In this document: positions 12,171 to 23,711 of the stretch, piece by piece | How positions within the stretch are numbered: the first letter of the stretch is position 1 | How the letters are laid out: each line of letters begins with the position of its first letter | Assembly (NCBI RefSeq): GCF_901000735.1 | Contig: NC_081545.1 | Coordinates: forward strand, 36,201,634-36,265,633 | Length of the DNA: 64,000 bases | Direction of reading: 5' to 3' | Origin: Corylus avellana | Lineage: Eukaryota > Streptophyta > Magnoliopsida > Fagales > Betulaceae | Notes under the pieces: generated by a model | Told to the model about the DNA's origin: nothing | The model's input: only the letters and a program-made list of their open reading frames with translations | Databases searched by the model: none | Program-made: the position numbers and the translations under genes

Positions 12171-12587
12171 CTCGAGTGCTTTGTGAATGCAACCAATTAG
12201 AAATGGAGGAACTTAACTGTAGGTGCTGTACCTCGAGTAGTTTGTAAATGTATTTGCTGCTGATTCCCATTGCCAAAGTTGCGCACGGACCAAAGTCAAG
12301 TAGGCCAGCTAATGTTTGAAGCTTGATTTTGTAGCATTAGTGGATATTTTTTGTAATCGTGCTTCAAAGTATAGCGATCGAATTTGTTGTGTTTCTCATG
12401 TATCTTCAGCTTTGGGAGTAAATCTTTCCTTTTCTACTTGTTTTGTATGGAAAATAATTTGATTAGAATCTTACTGCACGTGTTTGATTATTGGGTTAAT
12501 TCCATTTAACTCGCTTCAACAATCATTCATTTACACGCCGCTCCCACGGACTACCACCTGTCACACTCAATCACGTGACACATATAC

Positions 12588-12645
12588 TATTTTTAATGTG
12601 AAATGATGAAAATGGATACTTATTTTTAATGTGAAATGATGAAAA
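12588..12645. repeat. Two-copy tandem repeat downstream of ICE1
   Basis: TATTTTTAATGTGAAATGAT followed by GAAAA occurs at 12588-12612 and again at 12621-12645, period 33 bp. It is non-coding. A CACGTG palindrome lies just upstream, near 12572. Confidence 0.75.
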
Positions 12646-13000
12646 GTATTTTTCGTTTAGAAACTAAATATACTTGAATACCCTTTGAGTTAATAAATTA
12701 GAAAAAAAAATTAAAAATAGAGAAGAAATCTCAAAAAAAAAGAAAGAAAAAAAAAAAAGAAAAAAAGAAAGAAAGGTGGTTAGCCACTCAGAGGGTGGTT
12801 GCACCCTGTTAATGATAACTTTTTTTACCCCTATATGGTTAGATGATTTTTAGTTTTCTATATTATTACCTTTTATATTCATGTATTTATTTATTTATAT
12901 AGGTTCGAACTCTTAAAAAATTAAAAATAAATGTGAAGCTCAAAGACACTGAGAGAGCCTGCAGGGAACAAATCATCCCTGTAGAAAAATCACTTCACAG

Positions 13001-13102
13001 TGATGGGTTTGGGCACATTGATGTCATCCAAAATGTTCACTTCATAATGGGCCTTGTATTTCCCTTCCCAGCTGGGTCCGTTGCACTAACCCAAACACAT
13101 GG
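13001..13102 (-). pseudogene. Possible last-exon remnant of an unidentified gene
   Basis: On the minus strand, a frame preceded by a possible acceptor (GGGTTAG) reads CNGPSWEGKYKAHYEVNI then LDDINVPKPITVK and stops. The protein-like composition and lack of low complexity suggest a real coding past. No upstream exon, start or family could be identified. It may be chance or a decayed fragment. Confidence 0.25.
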
Positions 13103-14707
13103 CCTTTAGCTTCTTATTTTAAGCGGCGAATTGGGCTATATACAAACTGGTGCACAGGTGGGTTTGGAAAGTGTGTCACAACATATACCATGATTTTTTT
13201 TTCCTATTCAATATCAATGTGAGAGGGGGAAAGGGAAACATACAATGATGAGTCGTGCTATCCGACTGCCAAATTGAGGCAGACCAGCATCGTCCAACGA
13301 CGAATAAATAAAAAAAATAAAATAAATAAAATGAAATTTTTCTTGTATTTTTTTTGTTAGCTAAATTTTTATGAGCTAATATTTAAGTTTTAATGCATCA
13401 AAACTTGTTTCTCGATTCAAAACAAAATTAAAGGTAAAATGTTAACTCTTTAGGAATGATATTACCCTAAAGGAAGAGATTCGATCATCTTAAATTTGGT
13501 GCTAATGCCTCAAACTTGGTGCTAATGTTTCAAATTCGGTAATCTATAATCTCTCTTGTAACCTCTTTTTTTTTTTCAATTAAAAAAAAAAAAAAAAAAA
13601 AGTAGACGCTTGGCTGACTCAATTTAGCAGCCAAAAATCTCTACTCTATAATGATATATCACAATTGATTTATTATTTAAACAGTAATAATAAAAATCTC
13701 TGGCAATAATATTGATAGTGATGGATGAACGATACGCTAACATACAATACTTTTTAACATATCGATAACAATGAAGATCAACAGTACTACAGTAGCAATA
13801 AGGATGCAGACGATGCATCTACAAAGAAAACAAAACATAGTGAAGTGTCGAATTGAATGGCCGAGACCATCTCTCTGTACTCTGTAGTGGACCACGCAAC
13901 ACCGGAGTCTACACGCACGACGCAGACGACACAGCCCACACAGGCGACAGAGAGGTCCACCTCGGATTCAACTCTGAAACTTTTCTTCAAAAGCCCAAGC
14001 AACGTTTCACATTCACTTGCCAATTTCGAATCGTCAACGCGCCTATATTTATTGACATTATTGTCACGCCCAACCCGCGACTATTCGTCACATAACTCTT
14101 TACCAGTTACCGCCGGTTGAATTACATTTCTTTTCTCTATTTCAATTTGAAATGTACACGTTTTTTTTTTTTTTTGGGTGTGTGTCAGATACATGTAACT
14201 GGAGAACCATGTGCTAGTCATTTTGTAGTTTTGACACGGGACACAAACTGGAGTGCCACGTGTTCTTAATAATTGATGCCGTAGATTTATTTATGTGTTG
14301 CATTACGTTTTCTATTGGTTATATTATTTTCTATCAATCTAAATAGCCGCCCAATATCTACTTATACAACACCCAAAAAGGTGTATTTATGTTTTGGGTA
14401 CTAATCTTTCCATTTTATCATTTTATGTGTTTCATTGAAGAAAACCCGATTATGTTTTATATATACACACTTTTTTAAGTATTTAAAATTACTATTAAAT
14501 TCAAATTTGAATTTAATAATAACTTATCTTAAATTTAATGATAATTTTTTAGTTAAAACTGATTTGAGAGTTTAAAAATAAAAAAAGTGTGTAGGATTTC
14601 TCTGGCTATTGACACGAAGAGCTGGATTGAATCTTGGCCATCAGTTTGAACACAAACCACGGGAGGGTTTCTGAGCAAAATAGACAAAAAGATGCAACTT
14701 TGCTACC

Positions 14708-14715
14708 ATATAAAT
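14708..14715 (+). promoter_or_regulatory. Candidate TATA box of the aspartokinase gene
   Basis: ATATAAAT lies in CCATATAAATAGAAAAG. It is placed about 110 bp before the hairpin and 540 bp before the start codon. A start site about 30 bp downstream would give a leader with one intron, donor GT at 14903 and acceptor AG at 15113-15114. This is inferred from sequence only. Confidence 0.45.
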
Positions 14716-14821
14716 AGAAAAGAATACAACACGTTTTTGTGTGGCGTTCAAACGGTCCCTTAATGTACATGGAAGAGAGAGGCGCCGCCGGTTGTTGAGT
14801 TTGAGTCGCGTTTTCTCTTGC

Positions 14822-14860
14822 ATTCCTTCGGAGCTTTGGACTCTAAAGCTCTGAAGGAAT
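14822..14860 (+). promoter_or_regulatory. 16-bp hairpin in the predicted aspartokinase 5' leader
   Basis: ATTCCTTCGGAGCTTT (14822-14837) and AAAGCTCTGAAGGAAT (14845-14860) pair along all 16 positions with one G-U wobble, around a 7-base loop. The hairpin lies in the first predicted leader exon, ahead of a likely 5'-UTR intron. Its role is unknown. Confidence 0.65.
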
Positions 14861-15254
14861 CTGAGTGCTTTACACATTCTTTATTCTTCGCTCGCTGTCA
14901 AGGTACCTTCGGATCTCTTGCTCCGTTTTTTAATTTTTTTTTCTTCTCTTTTTTAAGTTTTGGTTGCATTTCTCTTTCTATTGCAGTTCTTTTACTGTAT
15001 AATGGACAATAACAAAGCGAAATGTAGACACATGTTGTTTTTTTGTGTGTAATTTTGTCGTTCCTTGATTCTGTGTTGTTTTTGAATGATTTGATTGAGT
15101 AGTGGAATGTGCAGATCGAGCGGTTGAATTTTGAAGCAAATTTTGGCGAACATCTTGGTCTCGTTTCAGATCTTTGAGAAAAATTTTCCAATAGGCAATT
15201 GAATTTTGCATCAATTCGTCGAAATAGCTTGGTAGATCCATTAGCTAATTAAGC

Positions 15255-18200
15255 ATGGAGGCCGGATTGCAATTTGCTGGAGTTAAGACTTTGTGCCCGG
15301 TTTCATCGAGGAGATCTTCGTATTTCCGGCCTCTATGCCCAAAGCGGCTTCGTTTTGATACTTCTGTGGCTTCGGCATCCGGATTATCACATTCGAGTGT
15401 GAAGAGTAGTTGTAGAAGCAGAGTTTTGAAAGTGAGTTGCGAGGGAGTGAGTGTGGATGTCCTTGAAAGGAAGGAAACGGAGAATCAAGGTTTCGGCGAA
15501 GCAGAGAATCAAATGACATGTGTCATGAAATTCGGTGGCTCGTCAGTGGCCAACGCTGAGAGAATGAGAGAGGTAGCTGAGCTCATAATCGGCTTCCCGA
15601 ATGAGAGGCCGGTGATTGTTTTATCGGCAATGGGAAAGACGACGAACAAACTTTTATTGGTATGCATTTAGTTTGTTGTTATGTATCCTTTTTGTCGAAC
15701 TATTAAAGCAGAAGAATTTGTGATTGAATTGGTTTGTATTTTGTGTTAGGCTGGAGAAAAGGCGGTCGGCTGTGGCGTTTCTAACATATCGAGTATTGAG
15801 GAGTTGAGCTTTATAAAAGCACTGCATCTCAGGACTGTGGAAGAGCTTCGAATAGACAAGTCTACTATATCACGTGAGTTTCTTTCTTGCATGTAGGATC
15901 GATTGTTCTTGGTCAGAACTTATAGTTTCGAGTTGTATTGTAATAACCAAATCGGATTGTCATATGGCTGTGAATTTTTTCTTATAACTCATCGGGCTTT
16001 GGTTCTTCGTGTGATGCTTATGATTGGTTGCATTAAACTGTAGTTATGTCCTCCTTTGATGGATTTGATGTTAATGTCTAGAATGCTCGTGTCAAACTAG
16101 GAACTAGGAAGTTTTCGTTAGGATTGGTGCTGTGAAAAGGAAAGTATATTTAAAATATATAAGGATGTGACAGATTCTGCTGGCGTCAGTTTCTTAAGTA
16201 TCTAATTTTTCGTTCATAAGCTGCTTCAATTAGAAAGAAAAAGAAAGAACAAAGAAATTAAGCTGAGTCAAACTTGGGTAGCAATGCCTTAGAACTCCTC
16301 TTCAAATAGGTTTGCTTTTTTATTTTATTTTTTTATTTTTTTTAAAGGCAGTTTCAAATTCATAAATATAGGTCCTCATACTTGGGAGCTCCATTATGCA
16401 TTATGGTACCTTGATATTGAACCCCATATGCATATGAAGAACTATAGACCTTTATCCTTTGCATCAAAAGCGGGCATTATAAATTCTTGATGCACAATGT
16501 ATGTGCTATTTTGTTTCTAGTGAGCAGCTCAAGCTTGGTTTATTTTAACCAATTAGTTGAACTTGTCTACTTGCTAATCAAGTTGAGATTCCCCTTCGCT
16601 TGGAAACCTTTAGAAATGTCAACTTGTCTTGGTTGGGTTGGGTTTGTTTGGTGTTATTTATGTAGTAATGTTGTGTTTTAGAAAGTTATCAGATGATCAT
16701 GCGTAGTATCAATTCATCAAGTATCTTTTGGTTTAGGGGTTTATTTCAGTACACCAAAATTTCTAATGGATGGTTCTCTCCAATAATTAACGGTATATTG
16801 TTTTGCAAAAAGAAACCCATCCATGTCTGCAAAACTTGAACCAGGGTGGCAGAGAGTTCTGGCCATGCTAGATATTTCAACAAAACTCAAGAATGGAAAA
16901 GCCAGTCTTGTGATTGCTTTATCACATTCCTTCACTGATACAGATGGGTGGCCTTTTAATTAGCAATTGTCTCTGACGATGTGAATTGTTATCAACTTCT
17001 GGAAACTCTTGATACTATTGAGTTTCGTCATATTTTATACAATAGTTATATCACAATTGCTCGAAGCATCTCATTATCTTATTGTCAAGGAATAGGTTAA
17101 AGTACTTGTACCATCTGTATCCTCTATTTGTTGGATTCAGATGATTATCATTTATTCTTACTTGTCTCTATGGCTGACCTCCTGGTGTTCTGAAAAAAAT
17201 ATTTGCAGCACACCTAGAAGAATTGGAGCAGCTTCTCAAGGGAATTGCTATGATGAAAGAGCTGACTCTACGGACAAAAGATTATTTAGTTTCATTTGGG
17301 GAGTGCATGTCCACTAGGATCTTTGCAGCATATTTGAATAAAATTGGTGTAACAGCTCGCCAAGTATGTTGTTTCCTGATTACTTGTCTATTCCTTAATG
17401 TGATTAGTCTGTCAGTATTCTCAAATGACTGGTACATGAACTTAGTTAGTCCTTTGAAGAAAATGGTTAGACTTGGATTTGTGCTTTCAAGTACGTTGCT
17501 TAAAACCATTCTTGATAAGATCTATATATATCCCCCCTCCTCTTATTTTGCAGTATGATGCCTTTGAGATTGGTTTTATAACCACAGATGACTTCACAAA
17601 TGCGGATATTTTGGAAGCAACTTATCCAGCTGTTGCAAAGAAGTTAATTGGTGATTGGGTTTATGAACCTGCAATACCAGTTGTTACTGGCTTCCTTGGA
17701 AAGGTATTTTTACTGGCTACCTGCTGTGTAGATTTTCTTATTCGAAGAACTTGAGAGTGTTAACTCCATTTAAACAAGAGTTTCCTGTTGTTAGGATTGA
17801 CAATAGTGGTATCAAATTTTGTTTTCATGATTGTAGGGCTGGAGGACATGTGCAGTTACTACATTGGGTAGGGGTGGTAGTGATTTGACAGCCACAACCA
17901 TTGGTAAAGCACTGGGGTTGCGAGAGATACAGGTCAGTTAAGGTTTACATCTTGGGGTGTTTGGGGTTTTTGGTGTTGGGTTTTCGCGGGTGCTTTCTCT
18001 TGTTTTCTTCTTTTTTTCCTGCTCTTTTTGTCCTTTTTGTATACTTCTTGTATGCTTGGGGGCCCCTACGTTTTTTTATAAAATATGCATATGCATGAGT
18101 GATGACCCCCAGGACTCAGCTTCAGATGTTAAAGGGATGGGTGGGGTGGAATTGGGAAAAGTATAAGGTTCATTTCTTACCTTGTAAAAAAAAAAACCTA

Positions 18201-20261
18201 CTATCATGTGCATAGTCAAAGACATGGATGCTTTTTTTTAATGATATATATGTTAAATTTGAATGGGATTTTGGAATTTGTTTTCTCTTAATTTCCATAT
18301 TTTCTTCACTATAAACAATTTTTTCTGAATCCTTTACAGGTGTGGAAGGATGTTGATGGTGTTTTAACATGTGATCCTAACATATATCCACGGGCAGAAC
18401 CTGTGCCATATTTGACCTTTGACGAGGCTGCTGAACTTGCATATTTTGGTGCTCAGGTATCATTATTTTGCATCTGCTTGCCTATTTAAGTTGTGAAAGC
18501 TACTTTACCTTTACTTTGCTAGTTTGCTTGTTTGGCTGCTACTAGGCCAAACTCAGACCACCACATGGTCATGGTTTTATATTTTTGTATGGCAGCCTAC
18601 ATTCTGCCTGTATAGTGTTTTTTGTGGTTTTCTATATCATAGCACTTTTAGTATTCATGTAACATTAGGTTATTTTTGGCATTTCTTACCCTAATGCTCT
18701 ATCTTATCAAATTTGCACTATATGTTCTGTAGCTAGGTTGTGTTCCTTGGACATCCAAAAGATGCTTGTAGCAAAATTTTACAATAGCAGAAACAATATG
18801 GCAAAGATAAGCATGCATGATTGTATATGAATTTTTTTAATATATATTTTTACTTTGCAGGTCCTGCATCCGCAGTCCATGAGACCAGCTAGGGAAGGTG
18901 ATATTCCTGTTAGGGTTAAAAACTCTTACAACCCTAATGCTCCAGGTACTCTCATAACCAGGACAAGAGACATGAGTAAGGTTTGTAGCAGTTGAGAGTT
19001 GTTAAAGGTTATATGGAAGACTCCAACCGGCATTAATCCTCCCTTCGTCCACTTTCAGGCAGAACTTACTAGCATTGTTTTGAAACGGAATATAACTATG
19101 TTGGATATTGTTAGCACTAGAATGCTTGGTCAATTTGGCTTCCTTGCAAAGGTGAGAAATCTAATGATTGATGCTCTTTTCCTCCGTGGTGACTCAACAT
19201 CCCGTTGAATTTTGCATGGTATATGTCCTTGCAGGTATTTTCAACATTTGAAGATTTGGGCATATCGGTGGATGTTGTGGCCACCAGTGAAGTCAGTATT
19301 TCCTTGACACTGGATCCGTCAAAGCTTTGGAGCAGAGAACTAATTCAGCAGGCAAGCGTATGATATCTTATTCCGTGTGTTATAATTTTTTGTATTAATT
19401 CACAAATTGTATTTGTACTTGCGTTTGGTTCCAACGGCTAATGGTTTTTCTTGTAAATCTCTGTTTGCTTCCATGAACTCAATCCACTATAACGTGCTGA
19501 TCATTCTAAATGTTCCACTAGTATTTTATTATGCAGAGTGGTTTGCGTATGTTTTGCAACCGCATATTTTTTTTCATCTCATACCATTATTATCTGAGTA
19601 GGAACTCGACCATGTTGTGGAAGAACTTGAGAAGATTGCTGTTGTGAACCTCCTTCAGCACAGATCAATAATTTCTCTTATTGGAAATGTTCAGAAATCA
19701 TCGCAGATACTAGAGAAGGTGCTGTATATGCTTTGCTCATTTGCTTAGAGAATATCCCTTCCAATTGTCCTTGAAACTTGTTAAGATGATTGCAAATTTT
19801 GTTTTTGTTTTTCTTCTAGTTTTGTACGACATTGTCTGGATTACCTTTTCTTTTCTTACTTGTGGTGAATATTCATCTCTTGGAGAGTTCTAAATTCTTG
19901 GAAGAAATTTTAGGGCATATTTTGAATAAGTTTAGTATTGACATTCAGTTACTGGGTGTGTACATTATGGCAGGCGTTTCGTGTTCTTCGAACAAATAAA
20001 GTCAATGTTCAGATGATCTCACAGGGTGCATCTAAGGTCTCTCCTACACAACTCTTTTGATTAAATTGTTATTTGCATGCATGAAGTCAATCCACAACTC
20101 TTTGCTGAATAGAACAAAAATTTGGTTATCTCTGTATGTCTGTCTCACTGATTACTATTTCCACTGGCCAGGTTAATATTTCGTTGGTTGTGAATGACAA
20201 TGAAGCAGAGCAATGCGTGAGGGCTCTTCACTCGGAATTCTTTGAAAGCGATCTTCTCTAA
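15255..20261 (+). CDS. AK: Monofunctional aspartokinase, chloroplastic (lysine-sensitive type)
   Basis: Aspartokinase phosphorylates aspartate, the first step towards lysine, threonine, methionine and isoleucine in plastids. Twelve coding exons give 550 residues: 15255-15659, 15750-15873, 17209-17363, 17554-17703, 17837-17932, 18340-18456, 18861-18980, 19059-19151, 19235-19357, 19602-19718, 19974-20036 and 20172-20261. All borders are GT-AG. The first 85 or so residues are rich in Ser and Arg and look like a plastid transit peptide. The kinase signature [11 protein letters not shown] follows (K92-S97). Later landmarks are [37 protein letters not shown] and [13 protein letters not shown]. Two ACT regulatory repeats close the protein (from [20 protein letters not shown], and LIGNVQKSS onward). 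No homoserine dehydrogenase domain follows, so this is the monofunctional AK1/AK2/AK3 form, which the family shows to be lysine-inhibited. Confidence 0.95.
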
Positions 20262-20430
20262 ACCAAATTGATGCCCATTTAGCACTAGCTGGTGATCTTC
20301 TCACTGTAACTCTATATTTATTTTTCCCAAGCTTGGGGAAGTCCAGTGTCCCTTTTCTAGTCCAATTAAAAGTTATCGTTGTCTCTTCAACAATGTAATC
20401 ATATTTCGAATGCAAGCTTATAGCTTATCA
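20262..20430 (+). other. Aspartokinase 3' untranslated region
   Basis: This is the non-coding stretch after the stop codon. It contains a short palindrome, TTCCCAAGCTTGGGGAA, near 20326-20342. The cleavage site is not certain. Confidence 0.45.
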
Positions 20431-20589
20431 TGGTGTGTACTACTCTAGTTTTGTTTCTTTTATTGTTTACATTTGTGTTATTTGCCAGCTAGGAGATATC
20501 ATTTAGCACGCGCCAACACTAGTTTAGTTCTGCCATTCACATGTCAAACACTCCTTCTAGCTATCAGATCACGCCACATCACTTGGCAC

Positions 20590-22164
20590 TCTACAATGTG
20601 CCGCCACCTCAATTTCAACCCCCTCCTCTTTTTAGTCTTTCACCAGACACCATTAAAGTCTACACTGATACTGCCACGTATGCCCTATTCCCAGGCTTCA
20701 TAAGACTTTGCCGCATAGCCATAGTTTTCTAGATTAACCCAGGTTTCCACCGGCACCAAGTGTTTCAACCCTAATTTATGTCTGTATTTGACTTCCTGCG
20801 CCGTTTGATATTTCTCTCTAGAACTCCCCATTTCTTCACCACATTTAACCGTTGCCCCACCACCTCCGCTGCTCCGCCTTTATTTCCACCATACCCATAA
20901 TATTCCCCTTCTCTTCCCTAGTGTCAAGATCTCCGAGAACTAAAAGTACCAATATATTTGTAATAAATAAACAGTCCATAGTCTACACTGGTCGTGTTTG
21001 TTTCGAGAAAAAAATATTTACAAGGCGTAAATTAAGAACGGTTCCTATTAGTGTAAACTAGTTTTTACCGTACTCCAGGACAAGCAATTATGAGATGGAT
21101 CCTTATGAGAACCACCTAGAACCACCTGAATGAGCAAGTCTTGGGCTATCTGAATTCGAGTAGGCAATTACGTTGAATCTACAATTTGAGTAGGCAATTC
21201 AATGTAATGCCTTTTATTCTTATACTTTCTTTCTCTACAACTCATCTTTTACCGTATAAGCCAAATGTTGAAAAATGTATTTTCCAACCACTTTTAAGGT
21301 TGTAAGCAACCCTGCTCTTTTTTTTGGAAGGGGATGCTCTTTTTGTTGTTTTGGCCATAAACAACCTTGCTCTTTTTTTGTCTTGGTCTTTTCTTAATTG
21401 TATTTCTGATATTAGTTTAGCTATTTTTTCCTTTCAAAGTTAGAATGCTTTAAAAGTGTCCAGATGTGTCAATTTTTGTGCACATGCTTTAGCTCAATGG
21501 GCCGCTTCCCATCTTGTTTTTGGAAGCATTTTCACGGGATCTCCTATTCTCTTTTTCTTGCGGATTAGAAGCGGGAAAGATCTTCCCTTGTAGCTCCTTT
21601 TCCCTCTTTTTATTAAAAAAACAAAAAACAAAAAAAAGGTTGTAAGCATATAATAAAAAATAGTTTTTTATTTTTTATTTTTTATTTTTTTAATTTTTGA
21701 AAAGTATTTTTGGTTGAAAACATTTTCTAACATGAATTGTTTTAAGCTAAAGCAAATAGGGCCTAACTAGACACGCACATACATAAATAAAGAATCAAAA
21801 GATGTATAATAAGAGTGCATTTTGCCACGCGATTTTTTTGAAGAGTCGATCGCGCGTTCGCTGGAAACCGAAAATGAAATTGGCGTTGGAAGCTCATCAC
21901 GATGGGGGAGCAAGAAAAGGCCCAATAGAGGACGGTGGGCGGCAGAGCACGCGGAGGAGATCGGCGGCGCACTCAAATGGACGGAGAAGTTTGAATGAAA
22001 CCCCAAGAGCATCACCCACAAAGTGTACCTAAACAAGCACAAAAAACAACAAAAGCAAATACATAAAGAAACAAAAACAACTAGGGAACAAAGGAGGGGG
22101 AAGAGGTGGAGAGGAAGGGAAAGGAAATAACAATTGCCCAAAAAGTTAGGGGCATCAGGTAAAT
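20590..22164. repeat. Dispersed composite repeat, copy 1
   Basis: This segment matches 53645-55184 along its full length in the same orientation. There are scattered substitutions and small indels, such as an 11-bp indel near 21115 and loss of a few bases near 21300. The identity is clearly below that of the mannosidase duplication. It contains a poly-A retroposon (21298-21648). The true ends are hidden because copy 2 is cut by N on both sides. The minus-strand open frame over 21767-22264 has low-complexity Ser/Pro/Leu/Phe content and no known domain, so I do not call it a gene. Confidence 0.85.
21298..21648 (+). mobile_element. Retroposon (truncated LINE or SINE-like) with 11-bp target duplication
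   Basis: GGTTGTAAGCA occurs at 21298-21308 and 21638-21648. The 329 bp between them end in ATTAAAAAAACAAAAAACAA, an A-rich tail directly before the right-hand duplicate. This is the structure of a retroposed element inserted in the plus orientation. The body shows no clear pol III boxes or reverse transcriptase. In copy 2 the left target duplicate is mostly deleted. Confidence 0.7.
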
Positions 22165-22590
22165 AGGCTAGTTCGCTAAGCGAGAGAGGGCGATGGGAGG
22201 GAAGGGGGGAGGTAGAAAAGGGAGAGGGGAGGAGGGCCGGAGGGGGAGAACCAGGGGAGAACAAAGGTTCTCCCCTTCTGATGACTGCTAAGATGAAACC
22301 CTAACAAAGAGGGGTGAGGGCTAAAGAGAGAGAACTCGTCTAACACTTTCGAGGATTTTTAAATATTTCCCTGATATGTCATAGAACTGCTAAACCAATA
22401 AGAAGAGCTGATGCTTATTGCTTCAATATTTAATTGCGGGTTAGAGAAAATATTTTCCTTTTTCTTTATTTCCTTGGCTACCCCTATTTTCTTGAAAAGC
22501 ATTATGGATGTGCTAAAGGTAAAACTAGCACAAAATAATAAATGTGTCAACCACGGTCTACGGACCTGACCTCACCCGGCGCAATATCAC

Positions 22591-22674
22591 CAGCCCATTT
22601 TGCCAAAGCAATATATAAATAGAAAAGCCTTCCCACCGCCTCATTCTGCAAACGAAAACCCCTAAAACCCAGTC
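22591..22674 (+). promoter_or_regulatory. CGR1 promoter: site-II-like motif, TATA box and telo-box-like leader
   Basis: CAGCCCATTTTG (22591) contains the AGCCCA site II core, ATATATAAAT (22611-22620) is a good TATA box, and AACCCCTAAAACCC just before the ATG resembles a telo-box. Site II and telo-box pairs are typical of plant ribosome-biogenesis and ribosomal-protein promoters, which fits the product. Confidence 0.6.
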
Positions 22675-23244
22675 ATGGCGTGCACAATCGATTTTCGGTG
22701 CCTCGACGAGGGCTTCGGAGGCAAGACCTACAAGCGGAAGCGAGAGGAATCCCAGAATCTGATCAATGAAGCTGCGGCCCCCATGGAGGTAGAAGAGGAG
22801 GCGGATACGTGTCCACCTGCGGCGAAGAGATGGGCGGTTGCGTCGGCGGAGAACCCGGACAAGCCTAGCTATAACGTGGTGATATCCGGGACAGTCTCCG
22901 GCCGGAAGTGGAAGCAGGCGAGGAAGCAGAGAGCGTCGGCATCGAAGGTGAGCCTGAAGGGCACGAACTTCGAGGAAAGGGACAAGCAGAAGGAGATAAA
23001 GAAGGCGTACAAGGAGAGAATAACGGAGCTGAAGGAGGCGATAAGGCAGAACAAGGTGGAGAAGAGGAAGAAGAGGCAGGAGAGGGAGAAGAAGAAGAAG
23101 GAGAACATTCTGAGGTCCGGAACCAAACTCCAGAAGATCACCAATCCCAAGACATTGAAGAAGATCGCCAAATCCAAGCAGAGGAAGCTCCTCAAGGTTG
23201 TTCCCGACGATATACTCAACAAGAGCAAGAGCAAGAACCAGTAG
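22675..23244 (+). CDS. CGR1-type rRNA-processing protein (CCDC86-like)
   Basis: This is an intronless 189-residue frame. The Cgr1-family domain covers roughly residues 65-165: VSGRKWKQARKQRASASKVS, then LKGTNFEERDKQKEIKKAYK, and a long highly charged Lys/Arg/Glu coiled coil ending before GTKLQKITNPKTLKKIAKSK. A bipartite basic segment, KRKRE, near residue 20 could help nuclear import. Yeast Cgr1 and human CCDC86 act in the nucleolus in processing of 60S pre-rRNA; the same role here is inferred from the family. The upstream promoter motifs match a ribosome-biogenesis gene. It converges with the PPR gene, whose stop lies 467 bp away. Confidence 0.85.
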   Translation: MACTIDFRCLDEGFGGKTYKRKREESQNLINEAAAPMEVEEEADTCPPAAKRWAVASAENPDKPSYNVVISGTVSGRKWKQARKQRASASKVSLKGTNFEERDKQKEIKKAYKERITELKEAIRQNKVEKRKKRQEREKKKKENILRSGTKLQKITNPKTLKKIAKSKQRKLLKVVPDDILNKSKSKNQ

Positions 23245-23711
23245 TCACTTTTTTTAAGCTTAATTATGATTTTGTTTGAAAATCTTGCATTTGCTCTTCT
23301 CTTGTGATGAACGAAGAACTCGACCAAATATTATGCTAATACGTACGGAGATGAAAGGCTCAATCTTTATATGCAAATCTGGGAAGGAATCAAAAACAAA
23401 ATAAACATTGAATATTCAATTCATAATTAGAAGCCAATATGGAGAAAAATCACTGTAATAAATGAATTTTGGAAGGAAGAAGACGCACTGTCAAATGTTG
23501 TCGAGAACAGAAAAAAACTCCCTGATGTGAATAATTTAGTCTACATGACGAATCCACCTCAAGCATGTAAGTAGTCTCGTGCTAATGCAACGTGAAGGAC
23601 GTTTTTTCTTCATAACAATTCTAATCTTGGTGCTTCAAGCAGAGAATGGGTTCTGTAATCGTTGGCCCGTTTTACAGGAAAATAATTCTTCCTTTTTGGG
23701 TGTTTACAAAG
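23245..23711. other. Convergent 3' region between CGR1 and the PPR gene
   Basis: The facing 3' untranslated regions of the two genes share this interval. No other feature was seen. Confidence 0.6.

Larger units (their letters stand above)
12171..14700. other. Intergenic region between ICE1 and aspartokinase
   Basis: This holds the ICE1 3' untranslated region, the 33-bp tandem repeat, several poly-A/T runs and a small possible gene remnant near 13000. No complete gene is recognisable. Confidence 0.6.

Noticed and set aside
12571..12580. CACGTG G-box as a functional site
   Set aside because: It is a single palindrome downstream of ICE1 and not next to any start. It could easily be chance.
21767..22264. 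165-residue minus-strand open frame
   Set aside because: It has low-complexity Ser/Pro/Leu/Phe content, lies wholly inside the dispersed repeat, and shows no domain.
22869..23327. 152-residue minus-strand and 123-residue plus-strand alternative frames
   Set aside because: These are shadows of the CGR1 coding sequence, produced by its Lys/Glu-rich codons.
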